From the NCBI GenBank assembly GCA_002794775.1, contig NBAY01000005.1, positions 248,001 to 312,000 of the forward strand: a stretch of DNA of 64,000 bases. Direction: 5' to 3'. Position 1 is the stretch's first letter; each line of letters starts with the position of its first letter. The stretch is from Porodaedalea pini. Its lineage: Eukaryota; Basidiomycota; Agaricomycetes; Hymenochaetales; Hymenochaetaceae. Made by a program: the position numbers and the translations under genes. A model generated the notes under the pieces. It had not been told where the DNA came from, made no database searches, and saw nothing but the letters and a program-made list of their open reading frames with translations. Of the stretch, positions 33,464 to 48,349 are shown one piece after another.

Positions 33464-34882
33464 TTATGACCATCGCAGGACGGCCTCGAGATCGCGTACG
33501 TCTGGAGCGCGCTTGACGAAGACGCGGTTCGGGTAGCGCGCGCGCGAGTCTATTCGGCATCTGTCAGTAAAAATAAAAGAGTAACAAAGACATTGAACAC
33601 ACTCGGCATATCCACAATGATGTATCGCCAGACGAAATTCCCGTCCTCATCCTGCGAGAAAAAAAAAAAGCAAGTCAACCACGTGAACCAAAAGACAGAT
33701 GCATCTGAGTTCGTTTGCCGACCTTCACCAAATCACAATGCACCTCGCCCTCTTCATACACCTCCCCACGCTTCTCCGCACTCGAGCGCCCGCCAGAACT
33801 CGCAGCACCCGCGTTCTTCCCAATACCAGAGAACAAGCCTGTAACGCTCGCCCATAGACCGCCACTCTCCTCGGTGTTCCGCCCGATGTGCGTCTCCCGC
33901 CGAGCAGTCGGCGCCGTCCCAGTTGTCGTGGAACCCTCTGCACCGGAACCAAACGGATACGACGAGCCTGTAGAACCAGAGCTGGATTCGCCCGTAAGGT
34001 ACAAGAAGAGCCTCCGCGCGCTGTCGCGCGTGCTCCGCGTTCTCTCGCTGGCCCAGTCCCGCACCTCCTCCCATGTCCACGTCTCCTCGCCAATGCGTTT
34101 CACCGCCTGTGTAGCGCGTCCAAAGTACCCATCCTCCCCAAATGTACTTGTAGACTCCGGCTCGGCGCGCACATAGAAATTGAGCAAGAGGTGCTCGCGC
34201 TGTGCGGAGTCCTGCATGAGTCGCGATGAGACGCGCCGATTGCGATGCCGGGGTCGCACAGCCGAGGGTGGGTTGTTGTGGAAGATAAGCTTCCCCGGGA
34301 GATGTGCGCGCACGGCCTCGGAGTCTTGGATGAGTTTGCTGGCCTCGTTGAATTTGACGGTCGGTGAGTTGCGCGCGAAGAGCTCGGAGAGGAGCGCGTA
34401 GGCGAGCACGGCGGTGAGCCCCGCACCGAAGGCGATGACCGTAAAGTTGGTCGTACGCTCGGTCGAGCGGATCACTAGCTCATTAGCATAACAATAAGCA
34501 AAGAAATACAAATTCACTACTTATAGAATTTCGTACCTTTGCCCTTCGTCGATAACTCACTCCATTTCTTCTGTTTTGGGCCGTCGCGCTGGATCGTGCC
34601 CAGCGTGAATGGTCCTGCAGTATCAGCTTGCGCATTTCGCACGGCCTGCTGACGTTGATCAAGCGTCTGCGACAGCAGCGAGGACGTGGGCGTGTCGCGG
34701 TGTGTCGCACGTGCACGCGGGGTCGATGTGAACGAGCGACTCGGGCCCGCGCAGGGCGCTTGCACAACCTTCGGACGGGCGCGCGGACGCGCTCGTGGAT
34801 GCGGCTGGCGCAGACATGGGCGGAGGAATGCGAGCAGCGGACTGCTGCCACGATGGAAAGAATAGATTTGGACGCCGTGCAT
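33464..34882 (-). CDS. TIM21: mitochondrial import inner membrane translocase subunit Tim21
   Basis: The start at 34882 opens a basic, arginine- and proline-rich presequence. The second exon gives TTNFTVIAFGAGLTAVLAYA, the single membrane helix, followed by LLSELFARNSPTVKFNEASK and LLNFYVRAEPESTSTFGEDG. The last exons carry VHCDLVKDEDGNFVWRYIIV, RYPNRVFVKRAP and the end LRWS at 33464. Tim21 joins the TIM23 complex to the TOM complex and to the respiratory chain. A serine/glycine-rich insertion (about 34,000-33,830) lies within the intermembrane-space domain, so this copy is longer than yeast Tim21. Confidence 0.9.
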
Positions 34883-35075
34883 GACTGAGTCGACGTCTAA
34901 GTGAAAACATGAATTAAGCGCCGATCTATATTGATCGTCATCTCACACACGTGACTTTAGCGCTTCTCTTCACGCGGTGTTCCGCTGGTGGTTTGGCAAG
35001 TATTATTTCGGCGAAAATACATAACAATGGCTAGTAATACATGGCCGTGCAAGTAATACATTGGGGAAGAGGCGC

Positions 35076-35673
<598 letters not shown>

Positions 35674-35765
35674 GGATAATTATGAGGATAAGTGAGATTG
35701 TTGGACTTGGAAACGACTTGAGACGATGATGGTTTGGGATGAGGGAGCAAACGAAGAAACGGGCA

Positions 35766-35775
35766 GTATTTAAAC
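35766..35775 (-). promoter_or_regulatory. TATA-like box of histone H3
   Basis: GTTTAAATAC on the minus strand lies about 95 bp before the H3 start codon, a suitable distance for a TATA element. Confidence 0.45.
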
Positions 35776-35842
35776 TGTGTGCGCGCGTGGCTCGGCACAT
35801 TCCGAAATAGAAAGGCTACAACAACAGAACCACCGTGACGCG

Positions 35843-35848
35843 ACGCGT
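35843..35848. promoter_or_regulatory. MCB-type motif (ACGCGT) upstream of histone H3
   Basis: ACGCGT lies about 170 bp upstream of the H3 start, within the word GCGACGCGTCT. The identical 11-mer is found upstream of the SPT21-like gene. In yeasts ACGCGT is bound by the G1/S factor MBF. Confidence 0.4.
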
Positions 35849-36326
35849 CTGTGACCTATCACGTTCTATTTGCGCATATTTGGCACGAACGCCGCCAGCT
35901 GATCAGTGAAGCGCGTGATGACCTAGTCAGTCAACTCCGTGCCCGCCATATCTATTGCTTGGCTCTGCGATGACCGGGAAATAAGTATGCCACGGAAGAT
36001 CTTTGGGCCGCGATAAGTTGGTTGAAGACTGTTAGGTGCGATGGTGCATCGATGTACCTCTGGAACGTTTCTTGCGACTGAACCGCAGTGAAAAAGCGGG
36101 AGTCACGTTACCTGGGCAGCGAATGACGCTGTCGTCGATCTGCAGACTTGCTGTCGATCGAAGGGCTTGCAAGTTGCATATTCCCGGGTCTCCTATTAAT
36201 ATTGGCCACTGGCAACCGCTGTCGATCGGAACTCGAATCCTTGACTGGCATGAGGTCATCCCATACGTCGTAGTCTCAAGCATACAAAAACCAGCGACAA
36301 CTGTGTGCTATGGCTGACATTCCCCA
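35849..36326. other. upstream region of catalase gene
   Basis: The remaining ~480 bp between the divergent H3 and catalase genes. GTCGATC words recur near 36,130-36,225. No coding segment is supported. Confidence 0.45.
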
Positions 36327-38895
36327 ATGTCTTCTTTCGCCTCCACTCTCAAGTCTGCTGTTCCGGGCATGTCTACCAACGCGAAGATCGATGATCTCAA
36401 GAAAGATACCGTCGATGTCCAACACCACGAGCCGGGTCTCACCACCGACGTCGGCGCACCTGTCTCAGATACAGACAACTGGTTGAAGGCTTCCGACGGA
36501 GAGCACGCCGGGCCTTCCCTGCTCGAGGACCACATTGCTCGCGAGAAGATCCACCGCTTTGACCATGAGCGCATCCCGGAGCGTGTTGTGCACGCCCGCG
36601 GTGCCGGTGCCTTTGGCCACTTCAAGGTCTTCAACGGCAGTGCGAGCAAGTACTCGTCGGCTGGTGTCCTCACGGACCCTTCCCGCACGACTCCTGTCTT
36701 CGTACGGTTCAGTACGGTTCAGGGCTCTCGTGGCAGCGCGGTATGTTTATATGCATGTTTTAAAACTTGTTCTCCTTTTTAACTTTGTGTTATAGGACAC
36801 TGTCCGTGATGTTCGAGGCTTCGCCGTCAAGTTTTACACCCAAGAGGGCAACTGGGATCTTGTCGGAAATAACATTCCCGTCTTCTTCATCCAAGATGCC
36901 ATGAAATTCCCCGACTTCGTCCACGCCGTCAAGCCGGAGCCGCACAACGAGGTACCAACGGGGCAGTCCGCGCACAACAACTTTTGGGACTACTTCAACC
37001 TGCAGCCCGAGAGTAAGTTTATTTCGTACTATCCTCTTATCTCTGCATCATCTCACCTTCGTGTCACAGCGTCCCACATGGTAATGTGGGCCATGTCAGA
37101 TCGAGGCATCCCTCGTTCCTTCCGCATGATGCAGGGCTTTGGTGTGAATACCTATACATTGAACAACTCTGCTGGGGAGCAATTCTTCGTCAAGTTCCAC
37201 TGGATTCCGGAACTCGGTGTCCACAGCTTCACCTGGGACGAAGCGTTGAAGCTCGCCGGTCAGGATCCTGGTAAATTATCTATAATATCGTCATCATGCT
37301 TCTGCTTATTTTTCTCGCCCTTTTCAGACTTCCACCGCAAGGACTTGAATGAAGCGATCGAGAACGGCGCTCCGCCCAAGTGGACGTTCGGCGTCCAGAT
37401 AATCCCGGAGGCCGACGAGCACAGGTATGACTTTGATATCCTCGACGCGACGAAGGTGTGGCCGGAGGACCTTGTCCCCGTGCAGCCCATAGGCGAGATG
37501 GTGCTTGACCGCGCTGTCGACGAATATTTCACGCAGACCGAACAGGTCGCGTTCTGCACGAGCAACATCGTTCCGGGCATCGGATTCAGCAATGACCCGC
37601 TTCTGCAGGGTAGGAATTTCTCGTACTTTGACACGCAGATCACGCGTCTTGGCATCAACTGGGAAGAGGTATTTGCTATGTAGTCGTTTGAAGTCGGAAT
37701 TCCCAACTGATATGTGGTGGTAGCTTCCTATCAACCGTCCGGTTTGCCCGTATATGAACTTCAACAGAGATGGTGCAATGAGGCACCGCATCACGAAGGG
37801 TCAGGTCAACTACTGGCCGAACCGTTTTGAGGTGGTCCCGCCCGTCGCAGTGGAGAATGGTGGATTCAAGGAGTCAGTGAACTCTTGAATTACCTTACTG
37901 TCTTTCCTGACAAAGTGCTATGTCTAGGCACCCCCAGAAGGTTTCTGGAGTGAAGCAGCGCATGCGCGGAGCCAAGTTCACAGAGCATTGGAGTCAGGCA
38001 CAGCTATTCTACAACTCGCTGTCAGAGATCGAGAAGACCCACCTGATCAGCGCAATTTCCTTCGAACTCGACCACTGTGACGACCCGACCGTGTACAAGA
38101 CCGCGATCTTACGCCTGAACGACATCGACAGTGACCTGGCGAAGCAGGTCGCGATCAACGTTGGAGGGCAGATCCCGGACAAGCCGGGGCGTACGAACCA
38201 CGGCCGCAAGGCATCGCGTCTTTCGCAGTTCGAATTTCTTCCATCGTCGCCAACGATCAAGTCGAGGCGCATTGCGATTTTGATCGCGGATGGCTTTGAC
38301 CTTGGCGTCGTCGAAGCTATGAAGGCGGCACTCGGCGCGGCGGGCGCAGTGCCGTTCCTTATTGCACCGCGCAGAGGTGAGATCTACCCTGCCGGTCAGA
38401 CGGTCGGTGAGGGTGAGGGCATCGTGGCGGACCACCACTTTGAGGGTCAGCGTTCGACAATGTTTGATGCGCTGTTCATCCCTGGGGGGATGGAGTGTGC
38501 GAAGACGCTTGCAAGCAATGGACGCGCGATCCACTGGGTGCTCGAGGCGTTCGGACACTTGAAGACTATCGGCGCTGTCGGTGAAGGTAAAACATTTTCT
38601 TTTCTCATCTTTTCACCGCGGCACTGACCCCTTATCTCTACTTGCAGGCGTCGACTTCATCCGCGACGCCGTGCGCCTTCCGGGCGTCCGGTTCGGCGCA
38701 CAGTCGGGTGACGGAGTCACGGTCGACTTCGGCGTCGTGACTGCACCGAAGCTCGGTGCGCCCTCATCCATATCAGAGGGCTTCCGCATCGTGAAAGACG
38801 CGACGGATTTCTTGGGTGCGTTCGCGTATCAGGTCAGCCAGCACAAGTGTTTTGCCCGCGAGACGGCTGGTTTGGCGAGCAAGGTCGCTTTCTGA
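36327..38895 (+). CDS. large-subunit catalase with DJ-1/GATase-like C-terminal domain
   Basis: The start at 36327 gives [15 protein letters not shown]. The catalase core has the distal histidine in [14 protein letters not shown], the catalytic asparagine in [15 protein letters not shown], and the proximal heme ligand tyrosine in [25 protein letters not shown] and [14 protein letters not shown] are also typical. After about residue 500, the flavodoxin-like C-terminal domain appears ([35 protein letters not shown]), as in HPII-type clade 2 catalases. The gene has about seven exons and ends at 38895. The enzyme splits hydrogen peroxide. I saw no signal peptide, so it is probably cytosolic or peroxisomal; no clear PTS1 ends the protein (SKVAF). 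A TIR element begins 65 bp downstream. Confidence 0.95.
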
Positions 38896-38959
38896 GCGGC
38901 TTTGTTGAAAGGAATGAGAAGAAAAACAAAAGTGGATCCTAGTGTTGGTACAGTGTTTA

Positions 38960-41430
<2,471 letters not shown>

Positions 41431-44400
41431 CAATGACTGTATTCACTATTGCTACCTGTATGTATTTGTATGTAATTTGTGTGTCGCTGACAAATGCGAT
41501 TGTGAACTTGTTATGAGAGAAATCGAAAATTTCCTGAGTTGCTATTCCTTTGAGCGAAGGAAGAAGAGAGGAGATTATGAAGGGTAAACCCTAGGTTGGC
41601 CACTCTTGTGACATTCATTTTGTCAAGATTCACATCAAGATCTCAAACGTGTCCATTGTTAGAGCAGTCCGCAGGCATAACAAATTTCCGAGCGCATAAA
41701 ATTTTATTATTCCTCACCTTATTACAGCTACGGCAGAGTACGAGCGCTACTATGGGTGACACATGCATGCGTGATGCGCGATTAGATGAAATTTTACCGG
41801 GAACGGGTACACGAAAAGAAGGGACTGTGCTACGCAGCGCAGCTCCGTCCTGAACGCGAACGCACTCGCGGACTCGAGGCCACAGACAGATTCCTCGTCA
41901 ATCCAGATACAGCGCTACCCGGACTTTTTGCACGCAGAGTCACCCATATACTGCTAAGAGGTATGCAGTAGTATGTGCTGACAATAAGTATTTGAGAAGC
42001 TCGAAAATTCAGGGGATGCTGCGCCTCCTAGGATCCTAGTATCTGGTGACGAATGCCTACTACGGAGAAGCATTAACAGGTGATAGGGGGCGCAGGATGA
42101 ATTCAAATTTTCAAGATACTCAAGGGGGTTTGTAGTTTGGGGAGAGTGTGAGCATGTAAGCCACTGCGGGACTGCGTCCTGGTGCTCCGAAAGAAGTTTA
42201 TGCTGCGCCGTGACAGTATTCGATACTCGGGATCTAGAGATGACGAAGAAGGATTACCATGAGCTGCCGTTTCTGCAGACCTCGTTACTGGAATAGATGG
42301 ACCGTATAGAGTTCGGTGATGTCGGTGAAGAGCATTCTGAAAATACAAGGAGGACCACGACCGTGAGACCGACTGATGTCGTCCGAGTCGGTCTATCCGT
42401 GCGTCATACTCGGTGCGAGCCCGCAGTAGATGTGAGATTGAGAGGACGTCTATACAGACAGAGAACTGCGAGATCAAGTCGACACGCCACACGTCTTCGA
42501 GCTCGAGTCGGGCGGACAATGCAATTTTTTTTGTCTAGCCCGCAGCTACTGATGCATGCTCGGGATCGAGAAGTGAGAAGTAGGAGTAATCGCAGTTACC
42601 TGCGAAGCGCAGAAGCACTCTCCTTTCTGGAATAAATGTTTGGGTTGATGCTGGAGTACAATAATTGAGAGATACGTAGGGGTCCACGAGAAGCGAGGAC
42701 TGCGAGATCAAGGAGATGCGAGCCATGCCGGATGCCCATTTGTGTGTTACAGCACGCCCGCAGTTGGGGTGGAGAATATCCACGCAAGCACAAGACTGTA
42801 ATATCGGGGAAATGCACCACGCGTTTCGAGTCAAAATAATCATTCATATAGTAGTCCGCAGCTGGATAGATCAACGGCTCAGGCGAGACTTGTGGGGTGT
42901 CGGTTGCCAGACTACTCGGAACGTCATCCGGTATCGTTGTTTATGGCGCGGTCGTTCGACATCGACGCGACTAATAGCGAGCTGCGCTTGCTACATAATT
43001 AAGCACTCGGACCATATGGTCGTGGCTGCGCGTCGAGAGCGTCCGACGCGTCCGACACGCCTTTGGGGATTTACATCTGCGGAGCGCAGTTTAACTCGCT
43101 GATCGCAGCGGGTCACTCGGTCGAATGACAACTCGGGTCTGGACGGATGAGGCATTTGTGCAGTTGCAGCGGCGATCAATATGTGTCGGTTATCTATTAT
43201 TTAGGCCCGGGATATCCGTCAGTGAAGGGAGGCGGGTGCTTGGCGCAGAAGCTTGAGCCGAGCGCGAGGCAGGCTGCGCTTTGTTGTGATTTGTAAAGAG
43301 ACCGTCGAACCTGACGCGCAGTCATCGGAGCAGGTCTTGTTAGGAATGTATGTCGCACACGCAGCGTGCGCCCACTGTCACGCTTCCGAAATAGAGAGAC
43401 GGCGAGGGATCAACAAAGTGTAGCACATGGCGTGAAGCGTTGCCGCAGTGCGCAGCCCCAGGCATTTCCTTGCCGATTTCAATCTTTTGGTCGGCGAAAC
43501 GCACCAGAACAGGAAATGCGTCGGTTTGCCGCGCTTGCCGACACGGTATCGGTGACTGTTCCCGAAAGCGATAACCGTCGCGCCCCTTCGCGCCCGTGGG
43601 CCATGTGTTGCACGACATCATATTTGCTACGCAGTCAAGAAAGGTCAATCTGAATCAGATCAATTGCAACGGTGAGCAGATGACAGTGCGCCTGGTGCTG
43701 CACTGCGCGCACCATGATCACTGTAAATCAGCAGAACACAATCAGGCATTTCGGAGCAGGAGAGCGCCACAATAACAGAAAACAAACAGAGACTCGGATG
43801 ATATTTGTTCGAATTTGCGTGAGATCAAAGTTAGAGTTCAAGAATTTCTACAGTGTTTGTGGGCGCTTTTGATCTTGCATTTCCTTTCTGGGTTGCGAAC
43901 CCACGTCGATGAACCTCAAAGCCGCAAAGGATCATTAGAAAATATACATAGGCATACACTCAAAATCCACTACAGACTGAGCACTTCAGCAACTCATCTA
44001 CTGAGAATAAGGCCTCCAACGTTTATCTGTCTTCTGGGAAATTTGAGCGTGTTTAAATCAGCTTTCGGCATTGCATAGTGGCCGCCCCGGACCGCTATGA
44101 CTCGGTTGCCCCCTTCCTCGTGAATGAGAAACAAATCTCGAGCTGATGGTCAGGTACATACATCGAAGCCATAGTTTTGTATGTACTGCTTATAAAGCTC
44201 GAGCTTTTAGCGGGTCAGAGCTGCAGCAGGTAAAACGAAGCATATGGTCCATATGGTCCAACGACGAGCGTGATGCATCGGTTCCGTCTACTCAGCATTA
44301 ATCATATAGAACCCTGCGGAGATCAAAGTCAAAGTCATACGAAGCTAGAAGTTTTGAACGATGCGAGGCTTTTGCTTAGAAAACAGGGGAGATGGAAGAA

Positions 44401-44540
44401 GTCCGAGTCGATGAATGGTAAGCGAGGGTTGTGATACAGTCTGGTCAACATCTGATGCCGCAGGCCTAGGCGTGTAAAGTCAGATATGTAGCAGCGGATC
44501 ATATACTTATGCGCGAGAATTGCTGAATATTTGAATTTTC
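41431..44540. other. unassigned region
   Basis: About 3.1 kb with only short, unrelated open frames on both strands. None shows a domain I recognise or a convincing exon chain. The words GCCCGCAG and CTGCGAGATCAAG recur between 42,400 and 42,780, hinting at small decayed duplications. An untranslated RNA or a strongly decayed gene cannot be excluded. Confidence 0.4.
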
Positions 44541-45135
44541 GATAGTGTTTTCAAAACAGCAGGCATTTACATACACGGCAAGCAGTAAAGTAGTGAACGG
44601 ACATCATCTCTCAAGACCTATGCACCTTGTTATTATTCAGCGACCACTATCAATGTATATACATATGGGAATCAGATTTATCATGGATTGCAAGGGACAG
44701 CACAAAGATGAAGTACAGAATCAAGAGCATCAAGATCGTAGCGGATTAATTGGTAGAATTCTTAAACCATGCGGGCCACGAAGCATGTGCGCATCAGCCA
44801 GCCAGGTGATGGTCCCATGCACGGCGCTGATCTCGCCGAAGCTCGACGTCAAAGAAGAAGAAAAACTGCAACAGCAGTGGCCAATACTTCAATCTGCACG
44901 ATGAAACGCAACGGCTATAGATGACCTATCAGCGCGAATCTGTGAAAGATATAGATACCAGATGATTCGCCATACCCGGTTCATCATAGCGGGTGCAGAC
45001 TCCGGTGAGGCATCATAAACCTCCGGAGAACAATGATATCTCTATAGGACGCCAAGGTGAGAGTCGCGAGGCGGATATAGACGTGAAGTGGAACAGAATG
45101 AGCCAAAGTTGCTAAGTTGGAGATTACAGCAAGGG
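44541..45135. other. unassigned region
   Basis: A 119-codon plus-strand frame (44545-44904) is open but has no recognised feature. I do not call it a gene. Confidence 0.35.
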
Positions 45136-45840
45136 TTATGAGACTGCTTGATTGTCTCGAAGCTGGAGGGTCGGTATCATGCAAGCTGAAACGCCGCCGG
45201 AGACTGGACTTATTAGTCCTTTCAGGTCGACAGATAGATGTTGAGCACGTCTATAATTCTGGTTCGAATCTGCAAATACCCAACTGGGAACCGTTGGTAG
45301 AATGAGACTTAATGGAGTCAAGAAACTATCTGCCTCCAATTGCTTTTGTTTGGAACGTCCAGAAGATTGTCGAGCCTTCAGCAGCAAGTTTTGACTCAGA
45401 CTGTTGTCTCCTGTAAAACAGTGGACTGACTTACTGTAAAATTGGTCGGACAAGGAGGTAGATCTCGTATCTGTTTTGCGTCTGACATGTGGGAAAGGTC
45501 CGATACATGGTGAATGGCACGAGCCTCTCACCTGGTACTCAATCAGACGTAGCAACAGCAATGGGGCAGGCGTTTGCCTCACTTGTTCCATGTAAAGAGG
45601 TTGTAATCCATCCCACAACCCGCCTGATCCGTTTTTGTTGATCTGTCGCTTTGCATTTGCATGATTAGCTTCGTGTTTCATTAACGGACTCCGAAGGGTT
45701 GAGAAACCGTGGAGAACACGGTAGTAGGAATAGCCCGTGCCTGGGGCAAAAGGTTCGGCGAACAAGGCAGTGGATGTAATTGCTTGAAGGTCTGTCCGCT
45801 TGTGCGAGGAAGAGCCCTTTTCCAGATAGTTAATAGACAT
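45136..45840 (-). CDS. hypothetical protein, 234 residues, weakly supported
   Basis: An uninterrupted frame of 234 codons begins at 45840 with MSINYLEKGSSSHKR. The composition is serine- and leucine-rich, without a signal peptide, membrane helix or known motif. Segments such as GTGYSYYRVLHGFSTLRSPL look protein-like but prove nothing. No splice-linked neighbours were found. It may be chance coding in a GC-balanced region. Confidence 0.22.
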   Translation of the reverse strand: MSINYLEKGSSSHKRTDLQAITSTALFAEPFAPGTGYSYYRVLHGFSTLRSPLMKHEANHANAKRQINKNGSGGLWDGLQPLYMEQVRQTPAPLLLLRLIEYQVRGSCHSPCIGPFPHVRRKTDTRSTSLSDQFYSKSVHCFTGDNSLSQNLLLKARQSSGRSKQKQLEADSFLTPLSLILPTVPSWVFADSNQNYRRAQHLSVDLKGLISPVSGGVSACMIPTLQLRDNQAVS

Positions 45841-46392
45841 GTGGCATGAGTTCCGAAGGTCTGTGGGATTTTGACAGAGGCGTCTAACTGATAGCTTAAA
45901 TATGGAAGCCTCTAATCAATTATCCTTTTTGTCTCGCAGCTCCTCAAGTGTGATAGACAAAAGCAAGACGTACTGAAGCGCCGCGAATACACTCTGAGGC
46001 AGATGATAGAATTGAAGATAACTGGCCGCAAAAGTACGTAGGGACGCGTAAGGTGACCCCTCAGAAAGAAGCCTTGACTATCGGGAAAGAAGCAGGACGG
46101 GCAGACGCCCTACGCGGGAGTCATCATTCAGGGGAAGGCATGTTTTACTTCGGTCTGCTGAAACCTGTGCACGAGTTCTTTGCTTCGTATACGTGAAGAT
46201 TGGAGCGCGAGCGGCATCCTCGCCGACGCGTGCGGAAACGAACTGAATAGCTTGCTCTTGAGTTTTGTAGTAGGATAGGGTGCTGTGTGATACTCGGAAG
46301 TAGTGAGGACTTGAAGGAGGACATCGCACAAGTGTTCGGAAGTTAAAATGAGAAAGGGGACGACGATCAATTCCGAAGGACGTATACAAGGT

Positions 46393-46569
46393 TTAGAAGG
46401 AGACGCACCGCCCAGAGAAAAAGTCCGAATAATACAAATAACAAAGTGCACAGAAAACTAGCATACCAGGGTTGTTCAGGAGGCGGCCCATCACTATTTC
46501 GGAAATAGACTCTTGTAATGCCAACAAGATTATTTGACGCATTATCGAAAGAGTGGCCGAGTAGTTCAT
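46393..46569 (-). CDS. possible small gene start with TATA box
   Basis: An ATG at 46569 opens MNYSATLSIMRQIILLALQE with one hydrophobic helix. A donor GTATGC near 46474 would extend it to further exons I could not follow. A TATA box, CTATATAAAAA, lies at 46671-46681, about 105 bp upstream on the same strand, with room for a normal leader. The product is unknown. The coordinates cover only the first open frame. Confidence 0.25.
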   Translation of the reverse strand: MNYSATLSIMRQIILLALQESISEIVMGRLLNNPGMLVFCALCYLYYSDFFSGRCVSF

Positions 46570-46670
46570 GCGTGGCAGCAGCGCCTTTTTATCCAAGGCC
46601 TGCGTGTCCCTTTCGTGTTCCGGGCGTTGCAACTTGTAATCCGGTTTCAATCCGAAGAATGCACTGCCTA

Positions 46671-46681
46671 TTTTTATATAG
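46671..46681 (-). promoter_or_regulatory. TATA box of possible minus-strand gene
   Basis: CTATATAAAAA on the minus strand, upstream of the candidate start at 46569. Confidence 0.35.
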
Positions 46682-47092
46682 ACGCGGCCGAGATGCCGTA
46701 TGGGACAACTGAAGCGCTGACGTGGTAACTATTTACGGTGCACCTTTTGCATGCAAGCCAGATAATAATATTAATGCATTTTTTTTGTCGGGAGATGAAG
46801 TATATAGCGAGCTGCAGACAACTGTACGGGACAACGCCGAGCATAATCAAGCATAATCAAGGCGCAGCGATGACCCAAAACATGGACTGAGCGCGCATCG
46901 ACAAAAAGAAGATTTGTGACGGCGTCACGCCCACAGCCATCGGTAAAAGGGGCGTAGCCGTGGGAGATAATTTAGAGCGTTGCCGCAGTCTCCCCTCTTG
47001 TCTTTCCCTCCCTCTCACTCAGACTGCGATCATCTCCTCCACTACACAAGTCATCCCCTCCATTCGACTCATTTCACTGAAATATCCCAGTC

Positions 47093-48349
47093 ATGGAACA
47101 GTACATCTCCCCAGAGCTGCTGACCAGCAGCAATACAAAGCACTCGCAGCACTCGCAGCAACAGCAGCACCAGTTGCAGCAGACAGCTGCGAACCTCGAC
47201 TTCTTGTCGTTCACAAGCCCATCTGATATCCTCGCACCTCACCCCGATCTCTTCGAGTCTGAACTCGACTCTTCCCTTGCAGGCTTCGACCCTCTTCAGT
47301 TGCAGTCGTTCATCATCGAGCAGCCGGACGCGTTCAATTTCCTGCGTTCCGACACTCCCACTTGTGGCCCTCCCTCGACGATCACCGTCAGCTCAGAGTC
47401 TGCCTCAGCGTATGACACCTTGTCCTCATACTCGGAGTCTTTCTATAATCAAGCCTCCTCGAATTATTCCTTCCCGTTCGACTTGGATATGGACTTCTCG
47501 CGCGCGTCCATCAGCGCCCATAGCGATTATGGCGCCGCATCCGCCGCTCAGAACACTGCCTCCGGTCTGGCAGCCGACGCAGCGTCCGATTACTCATACG
47601 AGGCATCAAGGCATTCGCCTGCAAGCAGCGGTTCGGGCAGCATCTCGCTTGAAGAATATAATCCACATCCTCCCTCGTCTGCCAATCACAACGGCACCTC
47701 GGTCTACTCAAGTTACGATTCTCGTTCTGAGTACTACCCTATCGGCTCCAGTCATCCGTCATTGGCTTATGCACCTGTCGTCTCACCGGCCGCAATCTCT
47801 GCATGCAGCCAGCCCGCGCAGGTCCAGTCGCCTCAGGCTCGCGCACCCAGTCCCGTTGGCGCAGGCCTTGCCATGTCGTTGCTCCCCCGAATCTCACGAA
47901 ACGACAGCCGCTCTGTTCCTCGCCTTCATCCGGTGTCACAGATTCCAACTCATCACAATGGCTCCCATCATCAGCAAGATGAGTCGATCGAGGACCCGCG
48001 CAAGAAGTATCAATGCGGTCAATGCCCCCGTGCTTTCGCTCGGGCGTACAACCTTAAAACGCATTTGGCGACACACGATCCTCTTCGCCCAAAGCCTTTC
48101 GCTTGTACTCACTCGGGATGTGGCCGCTCCTTTTCCCGCAAGCACGACTTGGGTCGCCACTTGGTTTCGATTCATCGTGATGAGACGGGCGCGAGTGGCT
48201 CTGCGTCGTATGACGGTGGGAGTGACAGTGGGAGCGCCAGTGGTGAGCTGCGCATTGGAATCACGGGCATGAAGGAAGGCATTCTCAGGTGCGATGCGTG
48301 CGGCAAGAGTGGCCCGAAGAAGTGCTTGTGCAAGCATGACGTCAAATGA
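47093..48349 (+). CDS. C2H2 zinc-finger transcription factor
   Basis: A single exon of 418 codons starts MEQYISPELLTSSN. The first 290 residues are low-complexity: Gln/His-rich near the start (SQQQQHQLQQ), then serine-, tyrosine- and alanine-rich, as in activation domains. Two C2H2 fingers follow at about residues 305-360: YQCGQCPRAFARAYNLKTHL and FACTHSGCGRSFSRKHDLGR. The linker TH-DPLRPKPF and the second finger resemble Crz1-like and mushroom C2H2 regulators. A cysteine-rich C-terminus (CDACGKSGPKKCLCKH) may bind metal too. It acts in the nucleus; target genes are unknown. A CT-rich stretch at 46985-47030 probably marks the core promoter. Confidence 0.9.
   Translation: MEQYISPELLTSSNTKHSQHSQQQQHQLQQTAANLDFLSFTSPSDILAPHPDLFESELDSSLAGFDPLQLQSFIIEQPDAFNFLRSDTPTCGPPSTITVSSESASAYDTLSSYSESFYNQASSNYSFPFDLDMDFSRASISAHSDYGAASAAQNTASGLAADAASDYSYEASRHSPASSGSGSISLEEYNPHPPSSANHNGTSVYSSYDSRSEYYPIGSSHPSLAYAPVVSPAAISACSQPAQVQSPQARAPSPVGAGLAMSLLPRISRNDSRSVPRLHPVSQIPTHHNGSHHQQDESIEDPRKKYQCGQCPRAFARAYNLKTHLATHDPLRPKPFACTHSGCGRSFSRKHDLGRHLVSIHRDETGASGSASYDGGSDSGSASGELRIGITGMKEGILRCDACGKSGPKKCLCKHDVK

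Noticed and set aside
33715..34229. Plus-strand frames of 110-150 codons over TIM21
   Set aside because: Shadows of the GC-rich TIM21 exon on the opposite strand.
45240..45300. Possible tRNA because of GGTTCGAATC near 45,258
   Set aside because: No matching acceptor or anticodon stems around it.
47277..48272. 331-codon frame in the +1 shift of the C2H2 gene
   Set aside because: Overlaps the zinc-finger gene; serine/arginine-rich composition results from frame shift of a low-complexity sequence.
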